NCBI GenBank assembly: GCA_050084985.1
Contig: JBITNC010000001.1
Coordinates: 198,586,001-198,650,000 of the forward strand
From: Nageia nagi
Lineage: Eukaryota; Pinophyta
Direction of reading: 5' to 3'
DNA length: 64,000 nt
Made by a program: the position numbers and the translations under genes. The notes below the pieces were generated by a model. That model was not told the origin of the DNA. It saw only the letters and a list, made by a program, of their open reading frames with translations, and searched no databases. The number at the start of each line of letters is the position of its first letter. Positions within the stretch are counted from its first letter, which is position 1. Shown piece after piece: positions 36,155 to 48,629 of this stretch.

Positions 36155-38384
36155 GGATGTGAAATAAAAAGCATTGAAATTGTATAATCCAAAGAAGTTT
36201 AGTGAAGAGAAGAAAATTTTCAACTGTAAAGTGGACTTCTCTTTTTCAATCGATATTTTGAGTATGATATATCTTCTATCACATTTTAGTATTGTATTTA
36301 CCCTTGCTCTAGTTTTTTTAGGGAATTAATCCAAAAATCAGAATCCCTATATGAGTAGAGTACCTCTAGTTAGGTCCTACTCTCTTGGATAATACCTTTT
36401 TGAGAAAAATCCAACATAATACCTGCATAGATCATATCTAATGAAATAATATTCAATTGAAAGAGTAAGGATGAAATAAATATAATATCCATTATGTTAC
36501 TATGGTAATTGAGACACATAGTACTACTCAACCATGATTATCAAGCTGATGAGATCCTTTCATGTCCCAAGCTTGTAATAACTAGTAATTTGTGAGAGAT
36601 TTTTCTCATGGAGTGACCATGGTCTTAAAATTTTTATTAGCATAACATTGAATTTTTTATCCATCATTAGGACTATTCCATTTGAGTTCTATAAAAAAGT
36701 ACCCAATATTCAAATATACATTGCCTTATCAATTTAGCACATTTGATCTCATTGAATTGTTTGACTTTATTGATTTTCAAAGTAAAAGAATGCCATTGAT
36801 AACATTAGTTTTGTCAAATTTTGTAACAATGTATTTTCTAATTTTGTTTAGCATTCCTATTATAGTGCATATTTGTGACATAATGGTATTTTCAAATATA
36901 TATTCAAGGATTTGTAGCATGCCCCATTTGCAATGAATTTGTAGTATACACACATTGTTAACAATGTGAAAATAGTAATGTCAAATCTACAAACTTGAAT
37001 GACATTCAATTAACAATAAGAATAATGTTTTACATCATAGAAACCATGAAATAAAATTTACACATATCATAACATTTTTTGCATAAGCATTAATTTGACC
37101 CATTTTGTCCCTTCATGTCTTTGGTCTATGCTTAAGTCATATCAATAAAAAAATAAGCATTTTGAACTTTTAAAACCATGACTTTGCTTTAATCATGCTA
37201 TTAATAGCATTAAAATAACAAAATTGAATGTTTAGAAAAAGAGCATATGCAATTGGTATTGACACACTGCATTTTAGATATTCAACATTCCTTTAACATG
37301 TATCCATTCAAAAATCAAAATTTATGCACATGCCTTACTTTGACCTAGTTTAACAATGTAAAATTTCATCTTTTTCATCATGTAACTTAAATCATATGCC
37401 TTTATTTTGATCTAGCAAAAATAGAATTACAATCTTTCCCTTGAATCACTTGTTAATTTCTCATAGATAATGCTATTAACAATGTTCATTTAATATAAAT
37501 AATCATGAAAAATGGAACATAATCAATTTCACTATGAAAACATAATGTAAACATTCAATATGATCATATTTACCATTTTTTTTCATCATTCTTTGAATCA
37601 TATGATAATTTTATGTTTTGGATGTCATTACTAGCATGGAATCAATAAAATTAGGTTTTCAAAAAGAGATTACATCTAACTAACATAATTCCCTACATTT
37701 TTTTCGTATAACCCATCATTTTATAAGCACCATTGCTTACATTTCATAATGGATTAATCTAAGCTAGGGTTTAGGTGAAAATGAAATAAAAAGAAAGGTT
37801 AGATGTTGATTTTTATCATTTCATCTTATCATTTTACTATCATTTTGTATTTGGTGAGTATTGACAAGATTGTGACTATATCTTCTAGCTTGATGCTTCC
37901 CTTTGACTTCTTTTCCCTAGTTGTTGATTTTGTTATGAAATCATTGCCCCTAACCTTTAGATTTTGGTTACTTACTTTCTAAGATGGTAGATGATGCATG
38001 GCATGCCGTGGAGAGGCCTTTGACTAGGTGAAAGAGACACATTGTAGAGTATCTTCATAGCCTTCCTTTTGATCATGCAATAAGACCTTTACTCCTTGCT
38101 ATTTATGTTTCAAAATTTACATTTCTTCTACTTCAATTTTTCACCCAAATTTTGCTTTATTTAAAGCCCTAGGGTTTCCTTGTGCTTCCATTTTTCTTTG
38201 CATTTTCCCCTATAAAGGCCATTTTGGGTTTCATTTTTGCTATTTCCTTTTATTAGTCATTTTGTTTTTCATTTTCATATACTTTATCCAGGCATAAGTT
38301 TCAATTTGATTTCTCACAATTATTAATACAAATTTAGGTTTTTTGATTTTTTAGGATCGTAAAATTACTATTAGAGGTGGAGAC
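36155..38384. other. Non-coding part of Y
   Basis: AT-rich; small frames (for example 36,682-36,936) are hydrophobic low-complexity chance ORFs. It probably contains the promoter or 5' leader of the PMD gene; no TATA box can be singled out. Confidence 0.45.
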
Positions 38385-40190
38385 ATGTCTATGGATTCAT
38401 TGGAGAAGGCTAGGGAATGGCCCAAAAAAATCATGAGGATGACATCCTCATGAGGTCAAGATTGAATGATCTTGTTGTAGTCATTCATGTCCAGCATGAC
38501 CTTCCTCTTCTCATATCCTTTACAAAGCATTGGGACGAAGAAACCAACACTTTTCACTTGCCCCTAGGTGAAATGATCATTACCCTTCTTTATGTATATC
38601 ACATATAGGGTTTACCTATTCATGGGAGACTAGTTCATCATGTTGAGATTTTAGATAATGAGGATAGGCAGTGATATGCCATGTGGCTCATGGGAGAGGA
38701 GGATCATGATTGGGAGCATAGGGCCTCCCACTTCCATGAAGCATGCAAGTTTGCATCCCCTACCAGGTATTTGAGGCTTCTTATCACCTCCATCATTTCT
38801 ACCTATCTATGTTCAGATAAGAGTAGTTTGACATTTCCATTGGGCATGGTATGTATAGTTTAGGACATAAGTGCTAGCAGCACATGTTATACTTGGGCTC
38901 CTATTATTTTGGCTCAACTCTATAAAGATTTGCACAATTTTGTATCAACAAATAAGTTTAATATCACCATTGCTCATGCTAGTTTGCTACAAGTATGGGC
39001 CTATGAGAAAATATCTATGATTAGGCCGATGGGACTCTAAAGAGCTAGGGAGGACCCAAAAGATATAGCTTTAACTTCTTAGGTATCTAAACTTTGTGGA
39101 TACATGTATCCACATACACACTAGAGGCTAGGCAGTAGAATATTGATAGACTTAGTCGAAGGACCTATTGTGGGTTTCATATGCTAAATATGTATGGCAG
39201 AAGGATTCCCATCAGCTTACATGGGTTAGACAACCATGCTTTCTCCAGAGTAGAAGGAAACTTGTAGAGCAATACTTTCCATAGTGTGTGATGAGGCAAG
39301 TCAAGATTCAACAAGGTATTCTACCTTCCCCAGTCTACTACATTCAGCAAAGAGATGAGAGGGATGCCCCACTAGGGGAACAAATTATGCCTATGTGGTA
39401 GACTACATGGGATGAGCTATGAACTATGGACCCCATAGAGCCTACTTCTATGGTTATGAGTACTATGAGAGGTTATACGATATGTTGGGCTATAATTAGA
39501 CCATCCCATTAGGCATGGATGAGGATGATGAGGATGAGGAGATGGCTATTGCTCCCTTGTAGGGGTATTTTGATGAAGAAGAGAAGAATATTGATAACTC
39601 CATGCATGACATTCCATTGTAGGAGCATCCATTCATCCTAGCACCAAGGTTAGAGGATTTTGTTAAGGCTGTTCCACTTATTTCAATAGGTAAAACTTTA
39701 TTACATGTATATTTATGACACTTTTGATTTTTTTTGGTTGACATATATGTATTTTATAGGATAGGAGACCACTCAAATCATTACCCTAGAGGTAGATATT
39801 GAGATACTAAAGCCTTTTGAGGCTTTGGTTCCTGATCTATAGTCACATCTTTCCACTCTTTAATCCACACTTGCAATGAGCAACACACAAATAACATCCA
39901 TGGATTAGTATTTGAAGGGATTGTAGGAGATAATGGACATGCCTCCATCCAATGATCAATGGGCTTTCATATAGCTGCTTATGGATAAGATAGAGAAGAG
40001 GAATAAAAATATTATTTTACTTAGGAGTAAATATGAGAAGGTTAAAGTAATAATGACCTCTCATTGTATTTTTTCTAGTGAGGCATTGGGTGGGATGTCC
40101 ATTTTTGGATAGAGTAGACAAAGTAGTAGTAGTAAGAGGGTGTCTAGGCCTAGTGTGGTTGGTAGTAGTGGTAGTAGTGCATGCCACTAG
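38385..40190 (+). pseudogene. Plant mobile domain (PMD) gene inside Y, two exons
   Basis: Exon 1 starts at ATG 38,385 (MSMDSLEKAREW); an A-run at 38,424-38,430 shifts into the frame holding the domain. The PMD hallmarks are clear: HWDEETNTFHLPLGEM and MIITLLYVYHI, stop, GLPIHGR at 38,530-38,635, then YTWAPIILAQLYKDL and LLQVWAYEKISMIRP at 38,890-39,035. Exon 1 ends at 39,689 (G|GTAAAA). An intron of about 70 bases ends at TTTTATAG (39,759), and exon 2 continues in matching phase to TAG at 40,190. The tail has a charged helical segment (LLMDKIEKRNKNIILLRSKY) and a Ser-rich end. Many TAG/TAA codons sit where Gln fits. PMD proteins occur as host genes (Arabidopsis MAIN/MAIL1, gene-silencing related) and inside transposons. 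The copy is dead. Confidence 0.78.
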
Positions 40191-41300
40191 ATTGTATACT
40201 GAGACATGTATCCACCCCTTTTTGATTATATATATATGATCCTTTTTACCTCCCAATTCTATTTACAATGTTGAATGCATGTTCAATTTTCTATTTTGTT
40301 ATTTGAATTAATGATTTATGATTTGTAATATGAATTTCAAAGTACGAGTTTCAAATTTGTAAGCAATAAATCATATATATACCCATTTCGCATTTTCATT
40401 TGCAACTTCATTACATATTTTCATAAAATAAAAACTTAACCTATGTAATGAATGCAAGTACATAATAGACCTAATGAAGACATCCATACTAATTTATAAT
40501 GAATATTCCATTACATTTTTTGATATAAATTTATGAATGAACAAAAAACATTATTCCCTATGTGCACCATACAAACAATCATGATTCTAGGAGAGTTTTA
40601 CTATTTTAACAAATTAAAACTTGATTACATGCCCCTAAAATATCTCAATATAATTTAAAGAAAGAGGATATACTATCTATTTTTATTCTGTTATGGTGGA
40701 TGTACATTATTGATGGCTTAAAAATAGTCACATGTTATTAACAATATGATTTTTGAAGAATTAAAAAAAAAATGTATGAGGGATATAATTAGAATCTACC
40801 TAGAAGATAGAGAAAACCATCACATGATCACCATGACAATGCATCTTACATATTTTACCATTTAGAAAATATCCTACTTATGGTGTACTACAAGTTTCAA
40901 TTTTTCCAATTTAAGCAATAAAAATCTACATACCTAGTATGGTTTAACAATCCATACATATTTTGCAGATGTAGTTGCAAAAATTGGTTCCCTTCTAATG
41001 ATATAATTTATGTCATTGATAGCGTACAGATAGTCTTACACATCATTAGCAACATCCTTTTTGTAAGCTTCACCACTGCATTTGTTCCCAATTCATGACA
41101 ACTCTTGCTTATATCTAATGTTTTCTACATTCATTAACATTAGAAAAATAATAATTCATACAATGCAAAGTAATTATCAAACCAATGAAGCGTTTTGGTT
41201 GCTAAATTATCTTTGGTAAGGGATTTGTAAATATCCCCAATTATCTATTGTTAGGATGTACAATCCCTTCTTATGCTTCAAGATTATCATCCATTTGAAT
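40191..41300. other. Y internal spacer
   Basis: Lies between the convergent ends of the PMD gene and gag. AT-rich, no domain recognised; too short for a missing pol. Confidence 0.5.
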
Positions 41301-41309
41301 TGCTTTATT

Positions 41310-42509
41310 ATCAATAAAATCATGAATAATTTCTTAAGATCCTACAAGTTTTTGTTGGGGCCCTGGTGTCTTATGATGTATGCAAAATTCTTCATATCTA
41401 TAATTTTTAGGAACATCATTAGGAAGGTGATGTTGAACCATAGGTGGAAGCTTAATAAGTTTTTCTTTTAACTGTACATTAAGAATATTATCAACAATAT
41501 TAGTTAGTTTAGTAAACTTCCTTTGTGGCTTAATCTTGTTTCTATCAACATTATCTATAGCATACCCTTGAGATTTTTCTTTCTTTTCATATGTTTAAGA
41601 TTTTGGTTTCTTTTGATATGTCTGAGATTTTGATTTCTTTTCATACATTTGAGATTTTAAATAATGTTGCTTATAAGTTTGCTTTATACAATCTTCTTTT
41701 TTAAGCAAAATATCTATCATTTCAACTAATGTCAATTTAGTATTAGATACAACCTATAATTTATACATAAGCAACAGAGCATTTACAAAAGTGTTCTTTA
41801 AATCTTGTTCAGGAAAAAAGATTTTATTTACAGTTTATTTCCATACTTTCACAAAATCAGATAGATTGATTAAGAAATTGCCTAATTTTACAAAAACCCT
41901 TGAATTGAACTTTTTGTATGATATTATATCTATTTTTTTTTCAAAAATTTATATATCAAATCCTCATACTTATCAATATCCTTTTAAGGAATACTAAAGT
42001 ACCATTTCAATGCATCATCTTTAAAGTTACTTGAAAATAATTTTGCAAGCATATCTCTATCATGAGCATGTGTAATAACTTCCTCAAAATTTTCTAACAT
42101 GCATTTTTGGATCTTGTAAACCATCAAATTTCATCAATTTCACACTCTTTTTACTAACAAATAACTTAAAAATAATCCTATCAATTAATGGACACTTTAA
42201 GCAACATAAGAAATCATATTCATCATCTTTATACATATCATTTTCTAAGTTCTTAATCCTTTCTTGCATTATCTTTCCACTATTCGGCACTATATCAGGT
42301 TGTTTTGGTTGTTGGTTTTGTACTATAGGCTTATTCCCTACATGTATATTGATCTTTAGGGCTGGTGGTGGGGTTTTTAGTGGTGCATTGCTACTTTGAG
42401 AGGTTAATTTATTTGCTTTTCCCCTTCTAAATTCATCCTCTTTTAGTGGCAAAAATGGTCCAATCCTATGTATTCTTTCATGTTCAAGTTTATTAATAAA
42501 TTCTAACAT
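41310..42509 (-). pseudogene. gag: gag of element Y
   Basis: Minus strand. The frame 42,509-42,084 has a Pro/Gln-rich linker and ends at MKFDGLQDPKMHVRKF, the start of a plant gypsy capsid domain. After a one-base shift the capsid continues to about 41,780 (THAHDRDMLAKLFSS, DDALKWYFSIP, and FPEQDLKNTFVNALLL after further shifts). Next comes a Lys-rich repeat (below), then a decayed zinc-knuckle-like segment near 41,400-41,310 (CIHHKTPGP, later EIIHDFIDNKA) of the kind seen in Tat/Athila-like gags. A stop and several frameshifts kill it. Confidence 0.7.
41555..41690 (-). repeat. Short in-gag repeat (about 30-33 bp)
   Basis: Three to four copies of a unit encoding KSQTYEKK-like residues on the minus strand, between the capsid and the zinc-knuckle-like segment. 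Confidence 0.6.
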
Positions 42510-42888
42510 AAACTATAATTGTTGTTCCTCATTAGCCTTTTGAAAATAATAAGTTTCTTGATCTTCAAAGATAACAACAACCTTTATATCATGCTCTTAT
42601 TTTTTCCAACTAGGGTTATGTACATAAGCATTATTAATTACAATAGAAACTTGTTTAGCAACATTTTCTGCAATTTCATTATCAAGAAAAATGCTCTTAC
42701 CTTTGTCCTTATTAGAGCACTCATGAATAATACATGGATTATGACCTTCAGAATGAGTTATTGGGGATTCAAAATCTACTTCACTCTCCTCATTGCATCC
42801 TTAATGATCACTATTTTTAGGGGTTCAGTATCCTCTACTTCCATGCTGTTAGCAATGTGAATACAATCCACTTCGTTGATGACATTTT

Positions 42889-43497
42889 TCATAGTGGTAG
42901 AAGGCCTCTAGTTTTAAACCTTGCATTTTCATAAGCAAATAAAATATTCAAGGATTGTAGAGTTGTAGGATCCACTATTAATAACTCATAATTTATTAGG
43001 ATATCTATAACCTCTTTAGCATTATTAGTAAGATAATACTCCAACTTTTCCTTATTAGATAGCAATTCTTGTATTGATCTAACATGGTTAGGAATTCTAT
43101 CTAATTTTGCAATTCCAGTATCACTATTAGAAGTATCACCATGGCTTCCTAGGCTTACATTATCAAAATCATAATAAGTAAAATACATATTAATATTATT
43201 ACAATCTTGTCCAATAATATCCATTCTTTTGGTAGAATTTGTAGATTCAGTATCATTATCCTCATTAATATCCATTCTATCATTGGGATCAAGTTCTTGC
43301 ATGGGTAAATCAGGGTTAATCCTAATACTTCTCTTAATATCATAAAAAAGGACCTTACTTATATAAGCCCTAGGTTGTTCTTCATTCAAATTCATCTTTG
43401 GAATATAGGTCGAGCAAATCCTAGTTTTATCATTTTCTCGAATTATTACTCTAAGTATCTCAGGTAATGGAACAGATAATAACATGAATAAATTCAT
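42889..43497 (-). pseudogene. Y first ORF, 202 codons, unknown
   Basis: Intact minus-strand frame 64 bases from the element's 5' LTR. Asp/Asn/Ser-rich middle (DRMDINEDNDTESTNS) and a helical C-terminal part (NHVRSIQELLSNKEKLEYYL). Probably the N-terminal extension of gag or a separate leader protein. It is the longest stop-free frame in Y. The 380 bases joining it to gag are frame-broken. No domain recognised. Confidence 0.5.
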
Positions 43498-43561
43498 ATC
43501 TTCTAAGAAGGGTTACCTTAGAATGGAATCTAGGTGTGTAAGAATGTATGGTTCACAAAAA

Positions 43562-44270
43562 TGTAGATCTTAAATTATGTAAAATACAAATATACATAAT
43601 AAATAAAATGATCTACAATGTAAGAAGAGCTAGATATGTACACTATATTAGATACAATAAATACACATGAAAAGAATGCATCTGATATGAAGTGTATGTA
43701 CAATCCTTAAAAATAAATATCAATTGATATTTAGAGTATTGGGATCATATTGGAGGTGAGCTTATAATGGATCTTTGTATGCATGGATCAATAGCATATG
43801 TGACCAAAATCTTGAATCCTCGATCCTCAAGATGCATGTCATTAATAGCATTGAATATAAAGAATTATGAAGTGCACCAAATATAGAAAGTTTTAGAGCT
43901 TAAAGTATAATAATTTCTCATAATAAATGGCATTAAGAGACACTATTGCTTGATGATTATTATGGTAGACAACCACCTATCAAAGATCTTGTCAAATCAA
44001 AGATTTTCAATCTATGGAGGTTAACCTATTCCACTCACATATATAGCTTGCAAAGATATAGAGAGGAGTGAAGGCTAACCTCTAGTAATAATATAAACTT
44101 TATTATATTTAAGATAAATTAAAATATTAACCATATCATATGACATTGCATTGGCCCTAGCATATTGTAATATCAACTTTATCTTCACATTTGTAATATT
44201 GCAATAAGTCATTTAAGAAGCCTAAATATGATTTATTAAATAAATAATAAATCATTTTTAAGTATCTATA
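43562..44270 (-). repeat. LTR of Y (5' in element orientation)
   Basis: 709 bp, TGTAGATC to ATCTATA (terminal CA now TA). Confidence 0.9.
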
Positions 44271-44275
44271 CTATA

Positions 44276-44478
44276 GCTTTGGTGTAGAACCCTAGCCCAT
44301 ATGATGGTATTCTAGGGTTGAGCTTCTACCATTCAATTGATTGTAAGGATTTAATAAGGGCTCCTTTAGTGAAGAAGATTCAAATTTTGAGAGAGAAATA
44401 CTATCCCACACATCATCCATCCATCTAGTAGTGAGAGATACATTTTGTACCCTACTTGGCTCCATAGAGGCTAATGTC
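44276..44478 (+). repeat. Right LTR of X, segment 2
   Basis: Continues X after Y and matches 30,535-30,712 plus 31,227-31,244 of the left LTR. It ends with ATGTC, the 5' TSD of Z. Confidence 0.85.
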
Positions 44479-44977
44479 TATTGGAATGTATAATGCATTA
44501 TTGTAAAGGTTATGTAATAATATTCTATGTAAGTTCACTAATACTTAAGGTTATCATTTGATACCTTAAGTATTTAAGTGAATATGATAATGTAACTTGT
44601 CCTACACTTCATATCATGAGCATGCCTTTTGGGTAAAATGATGTGCATGTCATGCTTTTGTATATTGGATAAAAAGGTGATCTAAAGAGGGATTTTGGCC
44701 TATAAATAGAAGACTCCCTCTTCTGATCATACACCATTTTGTGAAGCAAAGCTATGCTATAGGATAGTGTTTAGGAGATGAGTTAGGAGAGTTGTAAGAG
44801 ATTTATGTTTGTGAATGAAGTGAGATCTAGTTAGTGGATGTACTCCTAGTTGGAGGAACCACTTACATCTTGTGTTATCTTTGTGAGATTCCTTTGTGAG
44901 TTTGTTATATGTGTATTGTGAACTTTCAAGAGATCTTAGTTGTTTAGGATTGTATTAGTTATAGTGCAAATCCTTCA
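44479..44977 (+). repeat. 5' LTR of Z
   Basis: 499 bp, homologous to 52,235-52,635 joined to 57,911-58,009 and to the solo LTR at 30,717-31,221. TATA-like tataaatag near 44,701. Confidence 0.88.
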
Positions 44978-44979
44978 TT

Positions 44980-44995
44980 TGGTATCAAAGTAAGG
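44980..44995 (+). other. Primer-binding site of Z (initiator tRNA-Met)
   Basis: TGGTATCAAAGTAAGG two bases after the LTR. Confidence 0.75.
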
Positions 44996-47594
44996 TTTGA
45001 AGGCTCTTCTTCAACTTGGAGGTCCTTTTTCTTTATTTGCATCTTTGTTAAGGGAAAAGATTTGAAGGTATAATTTCTCCTACCTTCAACATTATTATTT
45101 TTACTTCATATGGTACTAACATTGTTATTATGATTATGTTAGTTAAATTTGTTAAAAAAACTTCATTCAAAGATCATAATATGTTGTTGCCTTTTTTTTA
45201 CTAACAATTTCTTTATAGTTAGTAATCATTTTTTGATGAATATTTTTTTTTAAAGAAATAATATATATATATATATAATTTTTTTTCTAAAACATGGAGG
45301 TAAGTTTTTTTTTATAAAGATGTGTTTGCAAATTTTTTTAAGGAAAGGAAATTTAGTTTATTTGCAAAATTTTTTGCAATATATATACAATATGTTTTTT
45401 ACATATTTAAAAAAGGGGTTTGTTTTAATTTCCTTCATTTGAAATGTATACATACAATATTCATTAAAAAACAAATTGGGAGGCCTAAGACCAGTGGCCA
45501 ACCCCAGCTTGATTTCTCACTCTTGAACCAAGGAGAAGGGCTATGCCACTTCCATCTATAGATCTTGTTTCTGAGCAACCTTACCTTTGTCCCTCACCAT
45601 TGAGTCTTCTCAAACTTTGGCCTCTATGTCTACTCATGTAATGCATGATAAAAATGGGGGAGGTTGACATTGCCTAGTGGAGCTATCATGCACTACATTA
45701 TTTCCTCCACCAATGACCTTCTTCCTTGGTTATAGATGGATGTATCTTATAGATCCTTCATTTTTTCTCATGATCTCTTTTTTATGTATTCTCCTAGCCC
45801 TTTGCCACTCCACTCCTCCATTACTAATGCCTCTCCTCCACTATCTTAGCCACTCCTTTCCTCACAACCCTATGCACCTTCATCTCCCAACGTGAGCTCC
45901 TTCCATGGCCATCATGACCTCTTTATCCTTCGCATCTACTCTCTAGTCTCATACAAATCTCCCTCCCTTTGTTGTTCAATTCTATATAAAAGGGTAAAAC
46001 ATTCGTGCAAGAGGGGGGCTGAAACCAAAAGACCAACTGTAGCCTCCTTCATGTGATTAACCTCAACCTCCTTGCTCAATTGCTAATTGTGGGCACTGTT
46101 CATTTTTTATTCTCTAGTGCATTAAATATTTACCTTTAATATTCTTCTCTCCTTTGCACTCCCTTTTACCTACCCACCAACCCCTACTCATTAATGATTA
46201 ATTAGTGTTTGTATTTTTTTTAAACCTTTCTAGTGCATTAAATTTTCTATATTGGTTTCAAGTCACCTTTTTTATTTTATGCACCTATAAACTTTAAAAC
46301 TTTGCAAAGCATATACTCAAGGTCTAAAACTTTTTAATTTCTATCATAAATTACCTTACGAAAGGTAAAATGTACGTTTATTATTAAGGTATTTTTTTTT
46401 TCATTTTACTTAAATACCTAAACACTTATACATTATGTTTAATAATTCAAAACTTGCTTTGATTAAATGATAGTACTTTATAAAGTGGTTAAAGTGTTCT
46501 TCTATAAAGGTGCAACTTAGACAGTGTAGCTTTTTTTTAGCTTCTCAAGTAAAAGAGGTATTCTTTTTACTAATGATATTTTTTAAGAAATTTTTTTAAG
46601 TAAAAAGGGGGAAAAGTTTAAGAGTATTTTACTTAAATTTTTTAAGTTTATATTTAAGACTTAAATTTTTTAAGTTAAAAGACTTAATTTTTTAAGTTAA
46701 TTCTTACGACTTAAAAATGCATGTTGAGTATTTATCCTTTATTCAAAGTTAACTTATGCAAATTATGGAATTAATGCATGAGTATTTATCATTTTGCAAA
46801 GTTAACTTGTGAAAATTTATGGACCTATGTAAAGATGTCCTCTAGGGGTTAGTAAACAAAACCCATTGGACTCTTAAAGTTCATGTTATGGATGGATGAT
46901 GTTTAATTTATGCATTTTACTTCATGTTTAGCACTTTTTCTTTATTTACTTATGTAAAAATTATAAACATTGAAATGAACAACCCCTAAAATGAATACAT
47001 TTGCATGTACATTCCACAACATAACTTGTTTGAGGAGCCATGAGGTGAGGATAGGTAGGCTGGAGCCGTTAAGTATGACAATCCAAGTGGTGAGAAGTTT
47101 GTACTTCTCAATTACCCCTAAGTCCTCTATTGGTCTGAACATAATTCCAATAAGTGGATATACATATGTGTAGTGATATCACATGTTCACACATCCATTC
47201 AGGGATTATCCTAATAATTTAGGAGGATAACTTGAAACTTAATCAAGATTAATAATTTGGCCAATCCAATAAATGTCATAACCTTGGAAAATAGTAGGTA
47301 CTCCTTGTGAGAGTATAATATTAACCAAGGCAAACTGGTTGAAGATTGGTAGTACTTGAGGTCTTATTGTGTGGGTATCTAAGTGAAGGCCTAATTTTAG
47401 ACAAGATAATAAACTTCAACAATGTCACTCTACATTTATGATTCTTGGTGACAACAAAAGTATTTAGGTATGTGGGATGTATATTTGAATTGTAAAATAT
47501 TTGCACTTGTGAATCAAATCAAGCATGTTGTAGTTAATTTAATGCTGTTTATTAAACCACATGATTATTATTTTTTTACATTTTTATGTAGCAA
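44996..47594 (+). other. 2.6-kb non-coding leader of Z
   Basis: No domain found. It contains poly(T) and (TA)n runs near 45,250, a less AT-rich block at 45,480-46,080, three tandem copies of an acttaattttttaagtt-like unit (46,621-46,706), and a roughly 55-bp direct repeat built on gagtatttatc and aaagttaactt (46,719-46,825). Copia leaders are usually far shorter, so an undetected insertion is possible. Confidence 0.5.
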
Positions 47595-48629
47595 ATGGGA
47601 GAATCCTTTTTACCTAAATACATTCTTGATGGTTCCAACTTTAGTATTTGGCAACCTCAAATGAGAGCTGAATTACAGGTAAGGAAGCTTTGGTAAATAA
47701 TAAATGATAACCTTGTACCTCTTACAAATGAGAAGGCACTAGAGGCTTACAACATAAAAAATGAGTTGGTAACCTCCATAATCTTTCGTGCAATTTTAGA
47801 TGATGTGCTTCTAATGATTTTTTCTTCAACCTCGATAAAGGAAGCTTGGGATAAGCTTAAGCAAATCTATCTTGGTTTAGAGTTTTGAAGAAGGTTTACC
47901 ATTCTTCAAAAATTACTTCAATCTCATTAAGGAGAAGATTAAAATGTATCTATCTACTTGAATAAAATTATTGACCTAAGGAACCAACTTGTTGCTTGTA
48001 GATGCAATTAGATCAATGATGGGTTCATGGTCTTCATCATTCTTCAAAGCTTTTCTTTAAAGTTTAGAAACTTTGTGATGGTTATAGAAATAAGGCTTGA
48101 TGATGAACAAGTCTTCTCCCTTAAGAACCTTTTTAGACTCCTTTTGAAGCATGAGAAAACTCTTAATAAAAAGATGTTGATTTCTTCTACTGAGGATAAT
48201 ATTGTTGTTCTTGGAGCAACTAGAACTTCTTTCAAGAAGAAGTTCAACCATCAAAAGAAATATTATCCTTATTCCTCTAAAAGGTTTGAGAAAAAAGTCA
48301 ATGGCTACAATAGTAGGAACAATGGCAATAATGACAACAATAAAAATAACAATAATAACAACAAGAATAATGACAACCACTTCAAGCAAAGAGATGGAAA
48401 AGGCAAAGCAAATGATCCTTATCCTAAGGAAAAGTTTTATATTAATTGTAACTATTATGGTATCCAAGGTCATAAAGAAGTTGATTATTACAAAAAGAAA
48501 AGAGAGGAAAAGAATAAAAGTAATGGTAATGTAAATAACTTCAAAATAAAGAAGAATGTTCAATCTGGTTTTGCTATGGTGCTCTCCTCCATGTCTTGCT
48601 CTTTTTTATTTAATTGGATTGTTGACTAA
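47595..48629 (+). pseudogene. gag: gag of element Z
   Basis: ATG 47,595 (MGESFLPKYILDGSNFSIW) is the typical copia gag start. The same frame runs to 48,629 with a few stops. UBN2-type capsid helices include IKEAWDKLKQIYLG (47,840). An Asn-rich low-complexity stretch (48,310-48,385) precedes a decayed zinc knuckle at 48,440-48,490 (CNYYGIQGHKEVDYY), where two Cys have become Tyr, each a G-to-A change. Confidence 0.8.

Larger units (their letters stand above)
35437..44270 (-). mobile_element. Element Y: non-autonomous gypsy-like element carrying an antisense PMD gene
   Basis: 8,834 bp. LTRs have inverted ends TGTAGA...TCTACA (35,437-36,140 and 43,562-44,270). TSD CTACA (35,432-35,436) and CTATA (44,271-44,275), one transition apart. 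The polypurine tract at 36,141-36,154, seen on the minus strand, and gag near the other LTR both show the element reads right to left. Between gag and the polypurine tract there is no RT, RNase H or integrase. Instead a plant-mobile-domain gene lies on the opposite strand. LTRs differ by about 11% over 235 bases by eye. No standard TGG-starting PBS is visible beside 43,561. Confidence 0.85.

Noticed and set aside
36682-36936. 84-residue hydrophobic plus frame in Y as a membrane protein
   Set aside because: Composition reflects AT-rich DNA; no homologous motif and no conserved context.
42889-43497. Envelope-like protein for element Y
   Set aside because: No signal peptide or membrane anchor, and it lies beside the 5' LTR rather than after pol; an N-terminal gag extension is more likely.
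48290-48390. Long overlapping frames on both strands around the Asn-rich stretch
   Set aside because: They are shadows of the AAC/AAT-rich Z gag; only the frame continuous with the gag start at 47,595 has domain support.
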